From Bacilli bacterium (GTDB lineage: Bacteria; Bacillota_I; Bacilli_A; RFN20; CAG-826), in contig JAKSVH010000004.1 in NCBI GenBank assembly GCA_024408085.1, positions 35,268 through 99,267 of the forward strand: 64,000 nt of DNA, written 5' to 3'. The notes beneath the pieces were generated by a model that ran no database searches, was not told the origin of the DNA, and was given only the letters and a program-made list of their open reading frames with translations. A program made the translations under genes and the position numbers. Of this stretch, positions 1 to 9,192 are shown piece after piece (positions within the stretch are counted from its first letter, which is position 1; each line of letters starts with the position of its first letter).

Positions 1-848
1 GTGGCTCTTACATGGTTACTGTCGGTGCAACTGATATTGGACAAGGTTCTGATACCGTTATTTCTCAAATTGTTGCAGAAGCACTTCAAACAACCATGGA
101 CAAAGTCATTATCTATTCATCTGATACAGACTTAACTCCATACGATTGTGGTGCTTATGCTTCATCCACAACTTATGTTTCTGGCAATGCTGCATATAAT
201 GCAGCTTGCAAGATGAGAGAAAGACTCATTAAAGAAGCAGCAGTTGAACTTAAAGCAAAACCAGATGATGTTGAATTTGATGGTAAAGTCTTCAAAGCTG
301 GAGATAAAGAAATCTCCTTAGTTGATTTATCAACTGGAAGACTTTACAACAACGATACACATCAAATTGCAGTTACAGAATCATACCACGGACACGTTTC
401 TCCACCTCCATTTATGGCAGCATTCGGAGAATTCGAATTTGATACCGAAACTTATGAATACAAGATGATTAAGTACGTTACAGTTACGGATTGTGGCACA
501 ACAATCAACCCAGCATTGGCCAAGGGCCAAGTTGAAGGCGGTATTATCCAAGGTTATGGTATGGCTTCTTCAGAAGCAGTTATCTATAACGAAAAAGGAA
601 AACTCCTTTCAAATACATTTGATACTTATCACATTCCAACAGTTAAAGAAGTTGGAGAACTTGTTACCGAATTTGCTGATTCTTATGAACCAACAGGTCC
701 ATTCGGTGCTAAGTCAGTTGGTGAAATTGGTATTGATACTCCACCAGCAGTTTTATGCAACGCTGTTTATAACGCCTTTGGCGTAAGAATTCATCACTTA
801 CCAATTACTCCAGAAAAGATTTTCGAGGCAATGAAGGAAAAGAAATAA
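1..848 (+). CDS. Xanthine dehydrogenase-type molybdenum hydroxylase large subunit, C-terminal part (5' truncated)
   Basis: The frame is open from base 3 to the window edge, so the start lies upstream; about 281 residues of a protein usually 700-770 long are visible. This is the second molybdopterin-cytosine-dinucleotide domain: it has a GQG turn (GATDIGQGSDT), the DCGTTINP segment, the GGIIQGYG loop and the terminal GAKSVGEIG motif, whose Glu is the catalytic base of the xanthine dehydrogenase family. The enzyme hydroxylates a purine or related heterocycle at the Mo centre. The stop codon overlaps the next start by one base, so it is translationally coupled to the amidohydrolase. It is a paralogue of the large subunit at 4546-6642; its own 2Fe-2S and FAD partners are either upstream or shared. 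The exact substrate cannot be read from sequence. Confidence 0.9.
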   Translation, partial: GSYMVTVGATDIGQGSDTVISQIVAEALQTTMDKVIIYSSDTDLTPYDCGAYASSTTYVSGNAAYNAACKMRERLIKEAAVELKAKPDDVEFDGKVFKAGDKEISLVDLSTGRLYNNDTHQIAVTESYHGHVSPPPFMAAFGEFEFDTETYEYKMIKYVTVTDCGTTINPALAKGQVEGGIIQGYGMASSEAVIYNEKGKLLSNTFDTYHIPTVKEVGELVTEFADSYEPTGPFGAKSVGEIGIDTPPAVLCNAVYNAFGVRIHHLPITPEKIFEAMKEKK

Positions 849-2152
849 TGAACGATTTAACGATTAAAAACGGATTAGTCTACCTAGAAGGTAAATGGGT
901 TAAAACCAATTTATCTGTTTTAGGCGAGAAAATCGTTTATATCGGAGATGAAATCAAAGAAGCTAAAGAAGTACTCGACGCCGAAGGGCTTAATGTCCTA
1001 CCAGGCTTAATTGACCCACACGTTCACTTTGAACTTAACTGTGGTAGAGTCACTTCATGCGATGATTTCTATACCGGTAGTGTTGCTGCCGCCTATGGCG
1101 GAGTAACTACTATCGTTGATTTCTTAGACCCTACAAGTAATGCCAAGGATTTAGAAAAGTCTTACTACGATAGAATTGCTTTAGCAAAGAAATCAGTAGT
1201 TGACTATCATATGCATGCATGTATTAAGAATCCAAACGGCGATCTTGAAGAATACGTTAAAACCGTTAAAAAGCTCGGTATGAAGACAATTAAGTTGTTT
1301 ACAACTTATTCTGATACCGGACGTAGAACATACGATAAAGACATCAAGACATTACTCGAACTTTCAAAGAAATATGACGTAATGATTGAAGCTCATATCG
1401 AAAATGACAACATGATTGATCTTGGAGAAAGTTATACTTTCAAAGATCTTCCTGTATCACGTCCATCACTTTCTGAAACAAGCGAAGCTCTTAAGTTAGC
1501 AAAGCTTGTTAGAGAAGTAGGTGGAAACTTCTATATGGTTCACTGTTCAAGCGGCGAAACACTTAAAGCTTTAAAAGAACAATTTAGCGACATTCTTAAT
1601 AAGAATTTTATTGTCGAGTCTTGTCCTCAATACTTTGTATTTAACAATTCAGTTCTTGAAGAGGAAAATGGCAAACTCTTCACATTTGCTCCTCCTCTAA
1701 GAAGCGAAAGAGAAAGACAACTTTTAACAGCTTACTACACAGACGTTATGTGCATTGGAACAGACCATTGTGCATTTATGTCAAAAGAGAAAGATTATCC
1801 GCGTCTCATGGGCTTCCCACTTGGCGTTGGAGGAATTGAACATAGCTTCTCAACTATGTATAAAAGATTTGGTGATCCGATCATTGAAAAAATGTCAAAA
1901 AACACTGCAATTCTCCAGGATTTCTCTACAAAAGGCGAACTTTCTGTGGGTAAAGATGCTGACATTTCAATCTTCAAAGAGATACCAGATTACTTCGAAA
2001 AAGAGAACCACGGAACATGTGATTATTCAATCTATGATGGCATCCTTGGAGCAGGTGAGTTCCAACACGTTATCATCCGTGGCAAGTTCGTTTTGAAAGA
2101 TAGAAAACTTGTTCCACACATTGGAAAAGAAATTATATGCGGGGTGAAATAA
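848..2152 (+). CDS. hyuA: Dihydropyrimidinase/hydantoinase-family amidohydrolase (HyuA-like)
   Basis: A 434-residue cyclic-amide hydrolase that opens hydantoin- or dihydropyrimidine-like rings. The binuclear metal site is complete: HVH at 58-60, the probable carboxylated lysine K149 (TIKLF), H183 (EAHIE), H232 (MVHCS) and the Asp of GTDH at 306. Length matches D-hydantoinase/dihydropyrimidinase (about 430-480). It overlaps the upstream Mo-hydroxylase by one base and is followed after one base by the SsnA-like gene, so all three are co-transcribed. In E. coli the equivalent hyuA (ygeZ) lies in the same gene set with ssnA and xdhD. Here it probably opens a ring produced by reductive or hydroxylating purine attack (inference). 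Allantoinase is a less likely alternative. Confidence 0.85.
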   Translation: MNDLTIKNGLVYLEGKWVKTNLSVLGEKIVYIGDEIKEAKEVLDAEGLNVLPGLIDPHVHFELNCGRVTSCDDFYTGSVAAAYGGVTTIVDFLDPTSNAKDLEKSYYDRIALAKKSVVDYHMHACIKNPNGDLEEYVKTVKKLGMKTIKLFTTYSDTGRRTYDKDIKTLLELSKKYDVMIEAHIENDNMIDLGESYTFKDLPVSRPSLSETSEALKLAKLVREVGGNFYMVHCSSGETLKALKEQFSDILNKNFIVESCPQYFVFNNSVLEEENGKLFTFAPPLRSERERQLLTAYYTDVMCIGTDHCAFMSKEKDYPRLMGFPLGVGGIEHSFSTMYKRFGDPIIEKMSKNTAILQDFSTKGELSVGKDADISIFKEIPDYFEKENHGTCDYSIYDGILGAGEFQHVIIRGKFVLKDRKLVPHIGKEIICGVK

Positions 2153-2153
2153 T

Positions 2154-3446
2154 ATGAACGCTATTATTAACGCAAGAATTTATGACTATGTAACCTACAT
2201 TGAAAACGGCTACCTTGTTTATGATGACAAGATTGTCGAAGTAGGTGACATGAAAAACTTCAAAAACAAAGGTTACGACAGAGTCGAAGATTTTGGTGGC
2301 GACTTACTTATGCCAACATTTGTATGCGCACACTCACATATTTACTCAATCTTTGCTCGTGGTTTAATTCTTCCATTCAACCCAAAGAATTTCCAAGATA
2401 TCCTAGATCAAATGTGGTGGAAGTTAGATGCTGAGTTAGTTAACAAAGAAACTTATTACTCTGCAATTTGTGCAGGTGAAGAGTTCTTACTTAATGGCGT
2501 TACTTTAGTAATTGACCATCACGCATCAGGAGAAATCCTCGGTTCACTTAAAGAACTTCGCAAAGCATTTGTTGGACCACTTAAAATGCGTGGAATCTTC
2601 TGCTTTGAAACCTCTGACCGTTACGATGTAAAAGCTTGCCTAAAAGAGAACTCTAGCTTTGCTAGAAAGTATCCAGGTGAAGGATTATTTGGAATGCACG
2701 CTTCAATGTCAATTTCAGATAAGACCCTTAAGAGTATCGCAAAAGTTCAAAATGGTGTTCCAGTTCACGTCCACGTTTCAGAATCTGAAATGGATGAAGA
2801 AGATAGCTATGCTAAATATGGAAAATCAATTATTGAAAGATTTGATGAAGCAGGAATTTTGATTCCAAACTCACTTATCGTCCACGGTGTTCATCTAAGT
2901 GATGAAGAACTTGATATCATTGCAAAAAATAAATGTTATATGGTTGTAAATACAACCTCAAATATGAACAATGCAGTTGGTTTACCATATGTAAAGAACT
3001 ACATTGATCACAATATTCCAGTCATGGTTGGAAATGATGGTTTAAATTCCAACATGGCAAGTGAATACATGAACGTTTTGTTCTCTGGACATGTAAGAGC
3101 AGGTTCTCCAACCGCACTTGGCGTTGGTGATGTTCAAAAAATGATTAGAAACTCTTACAAATATGTTGGAGATAGATTAGGTGTAAAACTTGGTGAATTT
3201 AAGTCTGGTTATGAAGCCGACTTCATGAGAGTTCAATACACTCCATTTACCAAGATGGACGAGACTAACGCACTCGGCCACATCGTGTTTGGATTGTTCC
3301 CAAATTTCAAACCAAGCGATGTCTACACTTATGGTAAAAAACGCGTGAAAAACTACAAAATCACCAGCAAATCCCTAGTAAATCAAGTTATTGAGGCTAG
3401 AAAATATGCTGATAATTTATGGACCAAAGTTAAAGGAGGAAAATAA
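2154..3446 (+). CDS. ssnA: SsnA-like metal-dependent amidohydrolase/deaminase
   Basis: A 430-residue member of the amidohydrolase superfamily in the SsnA/chlorohydrolase-guanine deaminase branch. Visible metal ligands are H60 and H62 (AHSH), H205/H207 (VHVHVSESE), H244/H247 (VHGVH) and D295 (GNDG). There is no carboxylated lysine, which fits the mononuclear deaminase type. It probably removes an exocyclic amino group or opens a ring in the purine pathway; E. coli SsnA is encoded in the matching cluster but its reaction is not firmly known. It lies one base after hyuA and two bases before the Fe-S oxidoreductase. The C-terminal 60 residues are the usual beta-sandwich return and are basic. Confidence 0.85.
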   Translation: MNAIINARIYDYVTYIENGYLVYDDKIVEVGDMKNFKNKGYDRVEDFGGDLLMPTFVCAHSHIYSIFARGLILPFNPKNFQDILDQMWWKLDAELVNKETYYSAICAGEEFLLNGVTLVIDHHASGEILGSLKELRKAFVGPLKMRGIFCFETSDRYDVKACLKENSSFARKYPGEGLFGMHASMSISDKTLKSIAKVQNGVPVHVHVSESEMDEEDSYAKYGKSIIERFDEAGILIPNSLIVHGVHLSDEELDIIAKNKCYMVVNTTSNMNNAVGLPYVKNYIDHNIPVMVGNDGLNSNMASEYMNVLFSGHVRAGSPTALGVGDVQKMIRNSYKYVGDRLGVKLGEFKSGYEADFMRVQYTPFTKMDETNALGHIVFGLFPNFKPSDVYTYGKKRVKNYKITSKSLVNQVIEARKYADNLWTKVKGGK

Positions 3447-3448
3447 CA

Positions 3449-4546
3449 ATGGACATATCTACAAAGTTTGACGGATTAGTACTTGAAAATCCACTTATGC
3501 CAGCTGCAGGACCAGTTGTTGGCGATGCAGAAAAAATGCTCTGGTTAGAGAAGGTTGCAGGTTGTGGCGCAATTGTTGCAAAAACTATTTCAACAAAAGA
3601 TGCTCACATTCCACACCCATGTATTTACGGTGATCGTGATTACATCATGAACTGTGAACTCTGGACAGAATACAGCAAAGAAAAATGGATTAATGAATTT
3701 TTGCCTTTCTATAAGAAAAACTCAATTGGTAAACCACTTATTATTTCGGTTGGTTATACCAAAGAAGATATGGAAGTGTTAATTCCTTTACTCGATGAAT
3801 TCGCAGATGCATTCGAAGTTTCAACTCACTACGTTGGAAATGACTTAAATCAATTAGGCGAAACAGTCGCAACAATTAGAAGACTTACCAAAAAGCCATT
3901 CTATATGAAGATATCTGCTCATATGCCAGATCCAGAAGGATTTGCCCACACAATTAAAGTTAATGGTGCAAATGGTGTTGTCGCAGTTAACTCTCTTGGT
4001 CCATCAATGAAAATTGATATTGCTAATAGAGAGATTATTTATGGAAATGCTAAAGGATTTGCATGGACCTCTGGACCATACATTAAGAATATTGCTTTAG
4101 CAACAGTCTATACAATTAAGAAAGCAGAACCATCCTTAACCGTTATTGGTGTTGGTGGTATTGCTTCAGCAAGTGATGTCATCGAATTCTTACTCGCAGG
4201 TGCAAGTGCAGTTCAAATGTTATCTGCAGCAATGCTCCGTGGAAAAGAACTCTATGCCAAGATTATTGCTGACCTCCCAGCAACACTTGAAAAGTATGGA
4301 TTCAAATCAGTCGAAGATGTTATAAAGACAGGTTTACATCAAGAACTTCGCTATGAAATAGGCGAAGCCCCAACAGTTGATGCTACAAAATGTAGCAAGT
4401 GTGGCACATGTGCCAGAATCTGTCCTTATTTCGCAATAGAAATGGACGGAACTCCAAAGTTCAATTCTGAAAAATGTTTCAGATGCGGTCTTTGTGTTAG
4501 TAAATGTCCAGTCAAAGCACTTACTTATCACAAGGGGGCTAAATAA
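3449..4546 (+). CDS. preA: PreA-like dihydropyrimidine/dihydroorotate dehydrogenase-type flavoprotein with two 4Fe-4S clusters
   Basis: A 365-residue protein with a dihydroorotate-dehydrogenase TIM barrel (FMN site GVGGIASASDV near the C-terminal end of the barrel) fused to a bacterial ferredoxin domain. The ferredoxin part carries CSKCGTCARICP and CFRCGLCVSKCP, enough for two 4Fe-4S clusters. This is the layout of PreA, the catalytic subunit of bacterial dihydropyrimidine dehydrogenase. No PreT (NADH/FAD) partner is encoded in the window, so electrons may come directly from ferredoxin. In position it replaces the large oxidoreductase YgfK of the E. coli cluster. A preceding AGGAGG gives a clear start. 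Probable role: reductive or oxidative step on a purine-derived ring. Confidence 0.8.
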   Translation: MDISTKFDGLVLENPLMPAAGPVVGDAEKMLWLEKVAGCGAIVAKTISTKDAHIPHPCIYGDRDYIMNCELWTEYSKEKWINEFLPFYKKNSIGKPLIISVGYTKEDMEVLIPLLDEFADAFEVSTHYVGNDLNQLGETVATIRRLTKKPFYMKISAHMPDPEGFAHTIKVNGANGVVAVNSLGPSMKIDIANREIIYGNAKGFAWTSGPYIKNIALATVYTIKKAEPSLTVIGVGGIASASDVIEFLLAGASAVQMLSAAMLRGKELYAKIIADLPATLEKYGFKSVEDVIKTGLHQELRYEIGEAPTVDATKCSKCGTCARICPYFAIEMDGTPKFNSEKCFRCGLCVSKCPVKALTYHKGAK

Positions 4547-6642
4547 TGGACAAATTTAAAACTTCCACAGCGAAGGTAGACTTTCCTGAAAAGGTTCGTG
4601 GTGAAGCAAAGTTCACTGATGATATTAGCTTCCCAGACATGCTTTTCGCGAAGACTGTTAGATCTACAGTAGCTCGTGGAAAAATTAAGAAGATAACACT
4701 TCCTAAAATGCCAGAAGGATATCACTGGTTCTGTGCAGATGACATTAAGGGCGAAAACGTCGTTAATATTATCTTCTCAGACTGGCCAGTCTTTGCAGCA
4801 GGAAGAGTTAAATTTATTGGGGAATCCATAGGTATTTTTGTTGGAAAAGACAAGGAAATCCTGGATAAATTGGCTTCTGAGATCAAAATTGATTATGAAG
4901 AAGAAACCCCTGTTTATGAGTTAACTGAAAGCTATATTCACAAGGCATTTAAGAAGGGTGATTACGAGGCTGCAAAAGCTAAAGCAGTTAAGGTAATCAA
5001 ACATACTTACGAAACAGGTTATCAAGAGCAAGCTTACTTAGAGAATCAAGGCATCATTTGTTACTTTGATGAGAACGATAAACTTACACTCACAGGTTCA
5101 ATGCAATGTCCGTTCTATATTAAGCGTGCAGTTATGAGATCCTGCGGACTTAAAGACGACGAAGTTAGAGTAATTCAACCAGCAGTCGGTGGAGCCTTCG
5201 GTGGTAAAGAACACTATCCATCAATGATTGGCTCACAAGTAGCAGTTGCAGCTATCGCCCTTCATAAACCAGTTAAGATGTGTTTTGAACGTGCTGAAGA
5301 CATTACTTTCACAACAAAACGACATCCTTCACATAGTGAATACGAAGCATTAATTGATCAAGACAACAACATTTTAGGATTAAAGATTAGAGTTGGATTA
5401 AATGGCGGAGCATACAAAGGATGCTCTGGCGTTGTCCTTTCTCGTGCTTTAATTGCTTCATCAAATGCTTATGTATTTGAAAACTTAGATGTTGTTGGAG
5501 ATGTCTATATGACAAACACAACTCCAACAGCAGCATTTAGAGGTTTCGGTTCTCCTCAAACAATCTTTGCAATGGAAATGTTTATTCATCACGTTGCAAA
5601 AGAACTTGGAGTTGATCCTCTAGAGCTTAGATTTAAATATCTTGCAAAGCAAGGTGATGTAACTGCAAATAATGGTCATTTCCATGATCCAATTGTTCTA
5701 AAAGAACTTATGGAAAAGGCTATGAAGATGTCAGATTATAAACGTAAGCTAAAAGCTTACTCAAAACCAGGCTGCAATAAAGGCATTGGTATGTCCATTT
5801 TCCTTCATGGCTGTGGATTTACTGGTTCAGGCGAGTCAGATATCATCCACGGCAAAGTAAAACTTGTTAAAGATGAACACGACCACGTTTATTGCTATGC
5901 AGCACCAGTTGACTTTGGTCAAGGCAACCGCACAACACTTAAGAAGATTGTTTCAAATACCTTAGGTCTCCCAGAAGATCAAGTCTCATTTGAAGCACCT
6001 GATACAGACCATACTCCAGACTCTGGACCAACAGCTGCATCACGTACAATCATTATTGTCGGCTTCTTATTTGAGAAGTGTGCAAAACACTTAAAAGAAA
6101 TTTGGAAGAGCGGAGAAAGACAAGAATATGTCGAACCTTATGTTGGACCAAGCTACATCCATTGGGACGAAGATACAATGCAAGGTGATGCTTATCCAGG
6201 TTATTCTTGGGGTGTCAACATAGTTGAAGTTGAATTCAATCCAGTTACATATCAAGTTTCAGTCTTAAATACTTGGTCAACATATGATGTTGGTAGAGTT
6301 GTAGATGAAAGAATTGCTGTAGGTCAAGCTGATGGAGGATTACTCCAAGGTCTTGGCTATGGCTACTTAGAGGAAATGAAATGTGTTGATGGAAGAATGA
6401 GAAATAGAAACTTATCTGATTACATTATTCCAACATTTGAAGATGCTCCTCATATGGAAACAGCATTCATCGATAATCCATTTATTTATGGTGCTAACGG
6501 AGCAAAGGGTATGGGTGAGCTCACATTGGTTGGTGGAGCACCTGCTGTTGCACTCGCAATTGAGAACGCAATTGGCCGAAAAATCTCAAAAATCCCTGCA
6601 AATCCTGAATATCTTATGGAGGTTATGAAACATGAAAATTAA
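4546..6642 (+). CDS. Xanthine dehydrogenase-type molybdenum-binding subunit (full length)
   Basis: A 698-residue large subunit of a three-subunit molybdenum hydroxylase. Visible motifs are GGAFGGKE at 215-222, AFRGFG at 330-335, GQG in the second Mo domain, and GMGE near 658 with the catalytic Glu. The N-terminal 120 residues form the usual alpha/beta-hammerhead. It overlaps preA by one base (TAATG) and the 2Fe-2S subunit by 11 bases, and FAD and 2Fe-2S subunits follow directly, so the three form a complete enzyme. Xanthine, hypoxanthine or urate is the expected substrate from the neighbours. Only about the last 280 residues can be compared with the paralogue at 1-848. It is somewhat shorter than XdhA/XdhD-type large subunits. 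Confidence 0.9.
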   Translation: MDKFKTSTAKVDFPEKVRGEAKFTDDISFPDMLFAKTVRSTVARGKIKKITLPKMPEGYHWFCADDIKGENVVNIIFSDWPVFAAGRVKFIGESIGIFVGKDKEILDKLASEIKIDYEEETPVYELTESYIHKAFKKGDYEAAKAKAVKVIKHTYETGYQEQAYLENQGIICYFDENDKLTLTGSMQCPFYIKRAVMRSCGLKDDEVRVIQPAVGGAFGGKEHYPSMIGSQVAVAAIALHKPVKMCFERAEDITFTTKRHPSHSEYEALIDQDNNILGLKIRVGLNGGAYKGCSGVVLSRALIASSNAYVFENLDVVGDVYMTNTTPTAAFRGFGSPQTIFAMEMFIHHVAKELGVDPLELRFKYLAKQGDVTANNGHFHDPIVLKELMEKAMKMSDYKRKLKAYSKPGCNKGIGMSIFLHGCGFTGSGESDIIHGKVKLVKDEHDHVYCYAAPVDFGQGNRTTLKKIVSNTLGLPEDQVSFEAPDTDHTPDSGPTAASRTIIIVGFLFEKCAKHLKEIWKSGERQEYVEPYVGPSYIHWDEDTMQGDAYPGYSWGVNIVEVEFNPVTYQVSVLNTWSTYDVGRVVDERIAVGQADGGLLQGLGYGYLEEMKCVDGRMRNRNLSDYIIPTFEDAPHMETAFIDNPFIYGANGAKGMGELTLVGGAPAVALAIENAIGRKISKIPANPEYLMEVMKHEN

Positions 6643-7102
6643 TTTTAATATGAATGGAAAACCTGTTGAAATTGATGTCGATCCATCCATGAGATTCCTT
6701 GATGTTGTTAGAGACGTTTTACATCTCAACGGCACTAAAGAAGGTTGTGGTGAAGGCTCATGTGGAGCGTGTGTCGTTTTGATGGATGGTAAATCTGTTA
6801 ACTCATGCTTACTTCCTGTTGCAAACGCAATTGGTCATGACTTCGTCACAATTGAAGGTTTAAAAGAAACAAAAGAATTTGATATTTTACAACAAGCATT
6901 TGCTGAAATGGGTGGTTCACAATGTGGTTTCTGTACTCCAGGAATGATCATTGCAGCCTACTCACTTCTCAAACACAACCCTTATCCAACCGAGGCACAA
7001 GTTAGAGAGGAAATGTCAGGTAACCTTTGCAGATGTACAGGTTATCAAGCAATTGTTGAAGCAGTTTTAAAAGCTGCTAAGAAAGGAGCAGGATTATGGT
7101 AG
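6632..7102 (+). CDS. Xanthine dehydrogenase 2Fe-2S subunit
   Basis: A 156-residue electron-transfer subunit with two 2Fe-2S clusters. The plant-type cluster is ligated by C39, C44, C47 and C59 (EGCGEGSCGAC then NSC), and the second by C98, C101, C133 and C135 (CGFC and CRC). Both sets are intact. Length is normal for the separate small subunit (about 155-170). The start lies inside the end of the large subunit gene with GGAGG a few bases upstream, and the 3' end overlaps the FAD subunit by 7 bases, so the three genes are translationally coupled. It passes electrons from the Mo site to FAD. Confidence 0.95.
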   Translation: MKINFNMNGKPVEIDVDPSMRFLDVVRDVLHLNGTKEGCGEGSCGACVVLMDGKSVNSCLLPVANAIGHDFVTIEGLKETKEFDILQQAFAEMGGSQCGFCTPGMIIAAYSLLKHNPYPTEAQVREEMSGNLCRCTGYQAIVEAVLKAAKKGAGLW

Positions 7103-7947
7103 AAAAATACATTCCAGCTTCCAAAAAAGAAGCATTAGAAGTCCTTTCTAAGCATGATTGCTACATTGTAGCAGGTGGTTCTGACCTTATGGTCATGAAG
7201 AAAAACACTGCAGGTTTAGCACCTAAGTTTGATAAAGACATTTTATACACATCACACATTGATGAATTAAAAGGTATTTATGAAGATGAAGCAGGAGTTC
7301 ATGTCAAAGCTGGCACAACTCTTGATGAAGTCTTAAATTCAAAACTTGCACCTGCATTATTAAAGAAAGCAGTTAGCCAAGTTGCTTCAGCAAACATTAG
7401 ACACTTTGCAACACTCGTTGGAAACCTTGCAAACGCATCTCCAGCAGGTGACACAATTGTTGTTGATTTCTTACTTGATGCAAAAGTTAAACTTGAGTCA
7501 GTTGGTGGTGAAAGAATTGTTGACGTCGAAAACTTTGTTCTTGGCGTTAGAAAAATTGATCGTCACCCAGATGAATTAATCACTGAACTTATCTTCCCAA
7601 AACTTGATTATTCAGGTGATATGTGGTGGAAAGTTGGCTCAAGAAAAGCCGACTCAATTTCAAAGGTCATGGTAGCAGGATATTGGGGAATTCGCGGAAA
7701 AATCGTCGAGAAATTCGCATTATCTTTCGGTTCTGTCTCAATCAAAGCAGTCCGCTCACATGACATCGAAAAAGAGATTATTGGCTTATCAGTTTCCGAA
7801 TTAAAAGCTCGTAAAAATGAGTTCATTGAGAAGTATGGAAAGATTGTTACTCCAATTGATGACCAACGTTCAAATGCTGAATATCGTCATAAAGTTGCAA
7901 TGAACATCGTTTCAGAATTTATCGACAAAGTCGTAGGAGGTAAATAA
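7096..7947 (+). CDS. Xanthine dehydrogenase FAD-binding subunit
   Basis: A 283-residue FAD subunit of the molybdenum hydroxylase. It shows the vanillyl-alcohol-oxidase-type FAD loop VAGGSDLM (25-32) and the ATLVGNLANASPAGD stretch (105-119) typical of the xanthine dehydrogenase and CO dehydrogenase medium subunit. A C-terminal CODH_C-like domain follows. It receives electrons from the 2Fe-2S subunit and reduces NAD+ or another acceptor. It overlaps its neighbours at both ends (7 bases upstream, 1 base downstream). In E. coli the corresponding protein is YgfM. Confidence 0.93.
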   Translation: MVEKYIPASKKEALEVLSKHDCYIVAGGSDLMVMKKNTAGLAPKFDKDILYTSHIDELKGIYEDEAGVHVKAGTTLDEVLNSKLAPALLKKAVSQVASANIRHFATLVGNLANASPAGDTIVVDFLLDAKVKLESVGGERIVDVENFVLGVRKIDRHPDELITELIFPKLDYSGDMWWKVGSRKADSISKVMVAGYWGIRGKIVEKFALSFGSVSIKAVRSHDIEKEIIGLSVSELKARKNEFIEKYGKIVTPIDDQRSNAEYRHKVAMNIVSEFIDKVVGGK

Positions 7948-9191
7948 TGAGTTATATTAAAGGTTATCGTTGTACGATTTGTGGTGCCGAATTTAAAGAA
8001 GGCGAAGTAGGTTTAACCTGTCCTCACTGTGGTGAAAAAGGCATCCTTGACGTAATCTATGATTACGATGAGCTTAAAAAAGTACTTACCAAAGAATACT
8101 TTTCTAACAACCGTAATTACTCAATGTGGCGTTATGCGCCTATCATGGGAATTAAAGAAGATCACATTGATGAAATGTTAAGAGTTGGATGGACTCCACT
8201 CTATCACGCAAGAAATTTAGAGAAAGAATTAGGTGTAGCAAAGCTATACGTTAAAGATGATGGCTTAAATCCAAGTGGTTCAAGTAAAGACAGAGCATCT
8301 GGCGTCGCAGTCTTAAAGGCTGTTGAAGCTGGAGCAAAAGTTATTGCTTGTTCTTCTACAGGTAACGCCGCATCAAGCTGTGCTTGTCAAGCAGCTCATA
8401 TGGGACTCAAAGCAGTTATTTTCGTCCCAAAAAGAGCACCTATTGGCAAAGCCACACAAATTTGTTTATACGGTGCTACTTTAGTGAAAGTTGATGGCGA
8501 CTATAAAGCCGCATTCCAACTTTCTAAAGCTGCTATCGATAAATACGGTTGGTACAACCGTAATGCTGCCATAAACCCATTCATGGTCGAAGGTAAGAAG
8601 ACAGTTTCTATGGAAATTGCCGAACAACTTAACTGGGAACCTACTGATTGGGTAGCTGTATCTGTTGGTGACGGGTGCACAGTTGGTGGCGTATACAAAG
8701 GATTTATGGAATTCCATAAGTTAGGTTTAATTAAACGAATTCCAAAGATTCTTGGTGTTCAATCTACTGGATGTTGTCCATTTGTTATTTCAAGTGAAAC
8801 AGGTGAACCACTTAAAGAAGCAGACGAAAACACTCTTGCTGACTCTATTGCAGTTGGCATCCCAAGAAACCCTATTAAAGCACTTAATGCAATTAAATTT
8901 AGTAATGGTGCTTGGGTTTCAGTGCCTGATAGTGATATCATTAAAGCAATGGGTTTACTCGGAAGAACCGAAGGTATCTTCGGTGAACCTGCCGGTGTTG
9001 CCGCAATTGCAGGCATCAAAAAGGCTGTTGAATTAGGTATCATCAAACCTAATGAAACAGTTACTACAATCGTGACTGGCAATGGTCTAAAAGACCCAGT
9101 CAACGGACAAAAGGCGGTATCCATGCCTGATCCACTTGAACCTAACATGGACAAATTGGATGAGTATTTAAGACAAAAAGGAGCAATTTAA
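7947..9191 (+). CDS. Threonine synthase-like PLP enzyme with N-terminal zinc ribbon
   Basis: A 414-residue fold-type-II PLP enzyme. The N-terminus has a four-cysteine zinc ribbon (C9, C12, C25, C28), as in many ThrC proteins. The PLP lysine is K114 in NPSGSSKDR, and a glycine-rich phosphate cup is expected around SVGDGCTVGG. By sequence alone it would be called threonine synthase. However, it is locked into the purine operon by a one-base overlap upstream and a single-base gap downstream, and it is followed by a second PLP enzyme. A role as a diaminopropionate- or ureido-amino-acid lyase, standing in for YgeX, is therefore possible. Function is inferred from context only. Confidence 0.75.
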   Translation: MSYIKGYRCTICGAEFKEGEVGLTCPHCGEKGILDVIYDYDELKKVLTKEYFSNNRNYSMWRYAPIMGIKEDHIDEMLRVGWTPLYHARNLEKELGVAKLYVKDDGLNPSGSSKDRASGVAVLKAVEAGAKVIACSSTGNAASSCACQAAHMGLKAVIFVPKRAPIGKATQICLYGATLVKVDGDYKAAFQLSKAAIDKYGWYNRNAAINPFMVEGKKTVSMEIAEQLNWEPTDWVAVSVGDGCTVGGVYKGFMEFHKLGLIKRIPKILGVQSTGCCPFVISSETGEPLKEADENTLADSIAVGIPRNPIKALNAIKFSNGAWVSVPDSDIIKAMGLLGRTEGIFGEPAGVAAIAGIKKAVELGIIKPNETVTTIVTGNGLKDPVNGQKAVSMPDPLEPNMDKLDEYLRQKGAI

Positions 9192-9192
9192 T

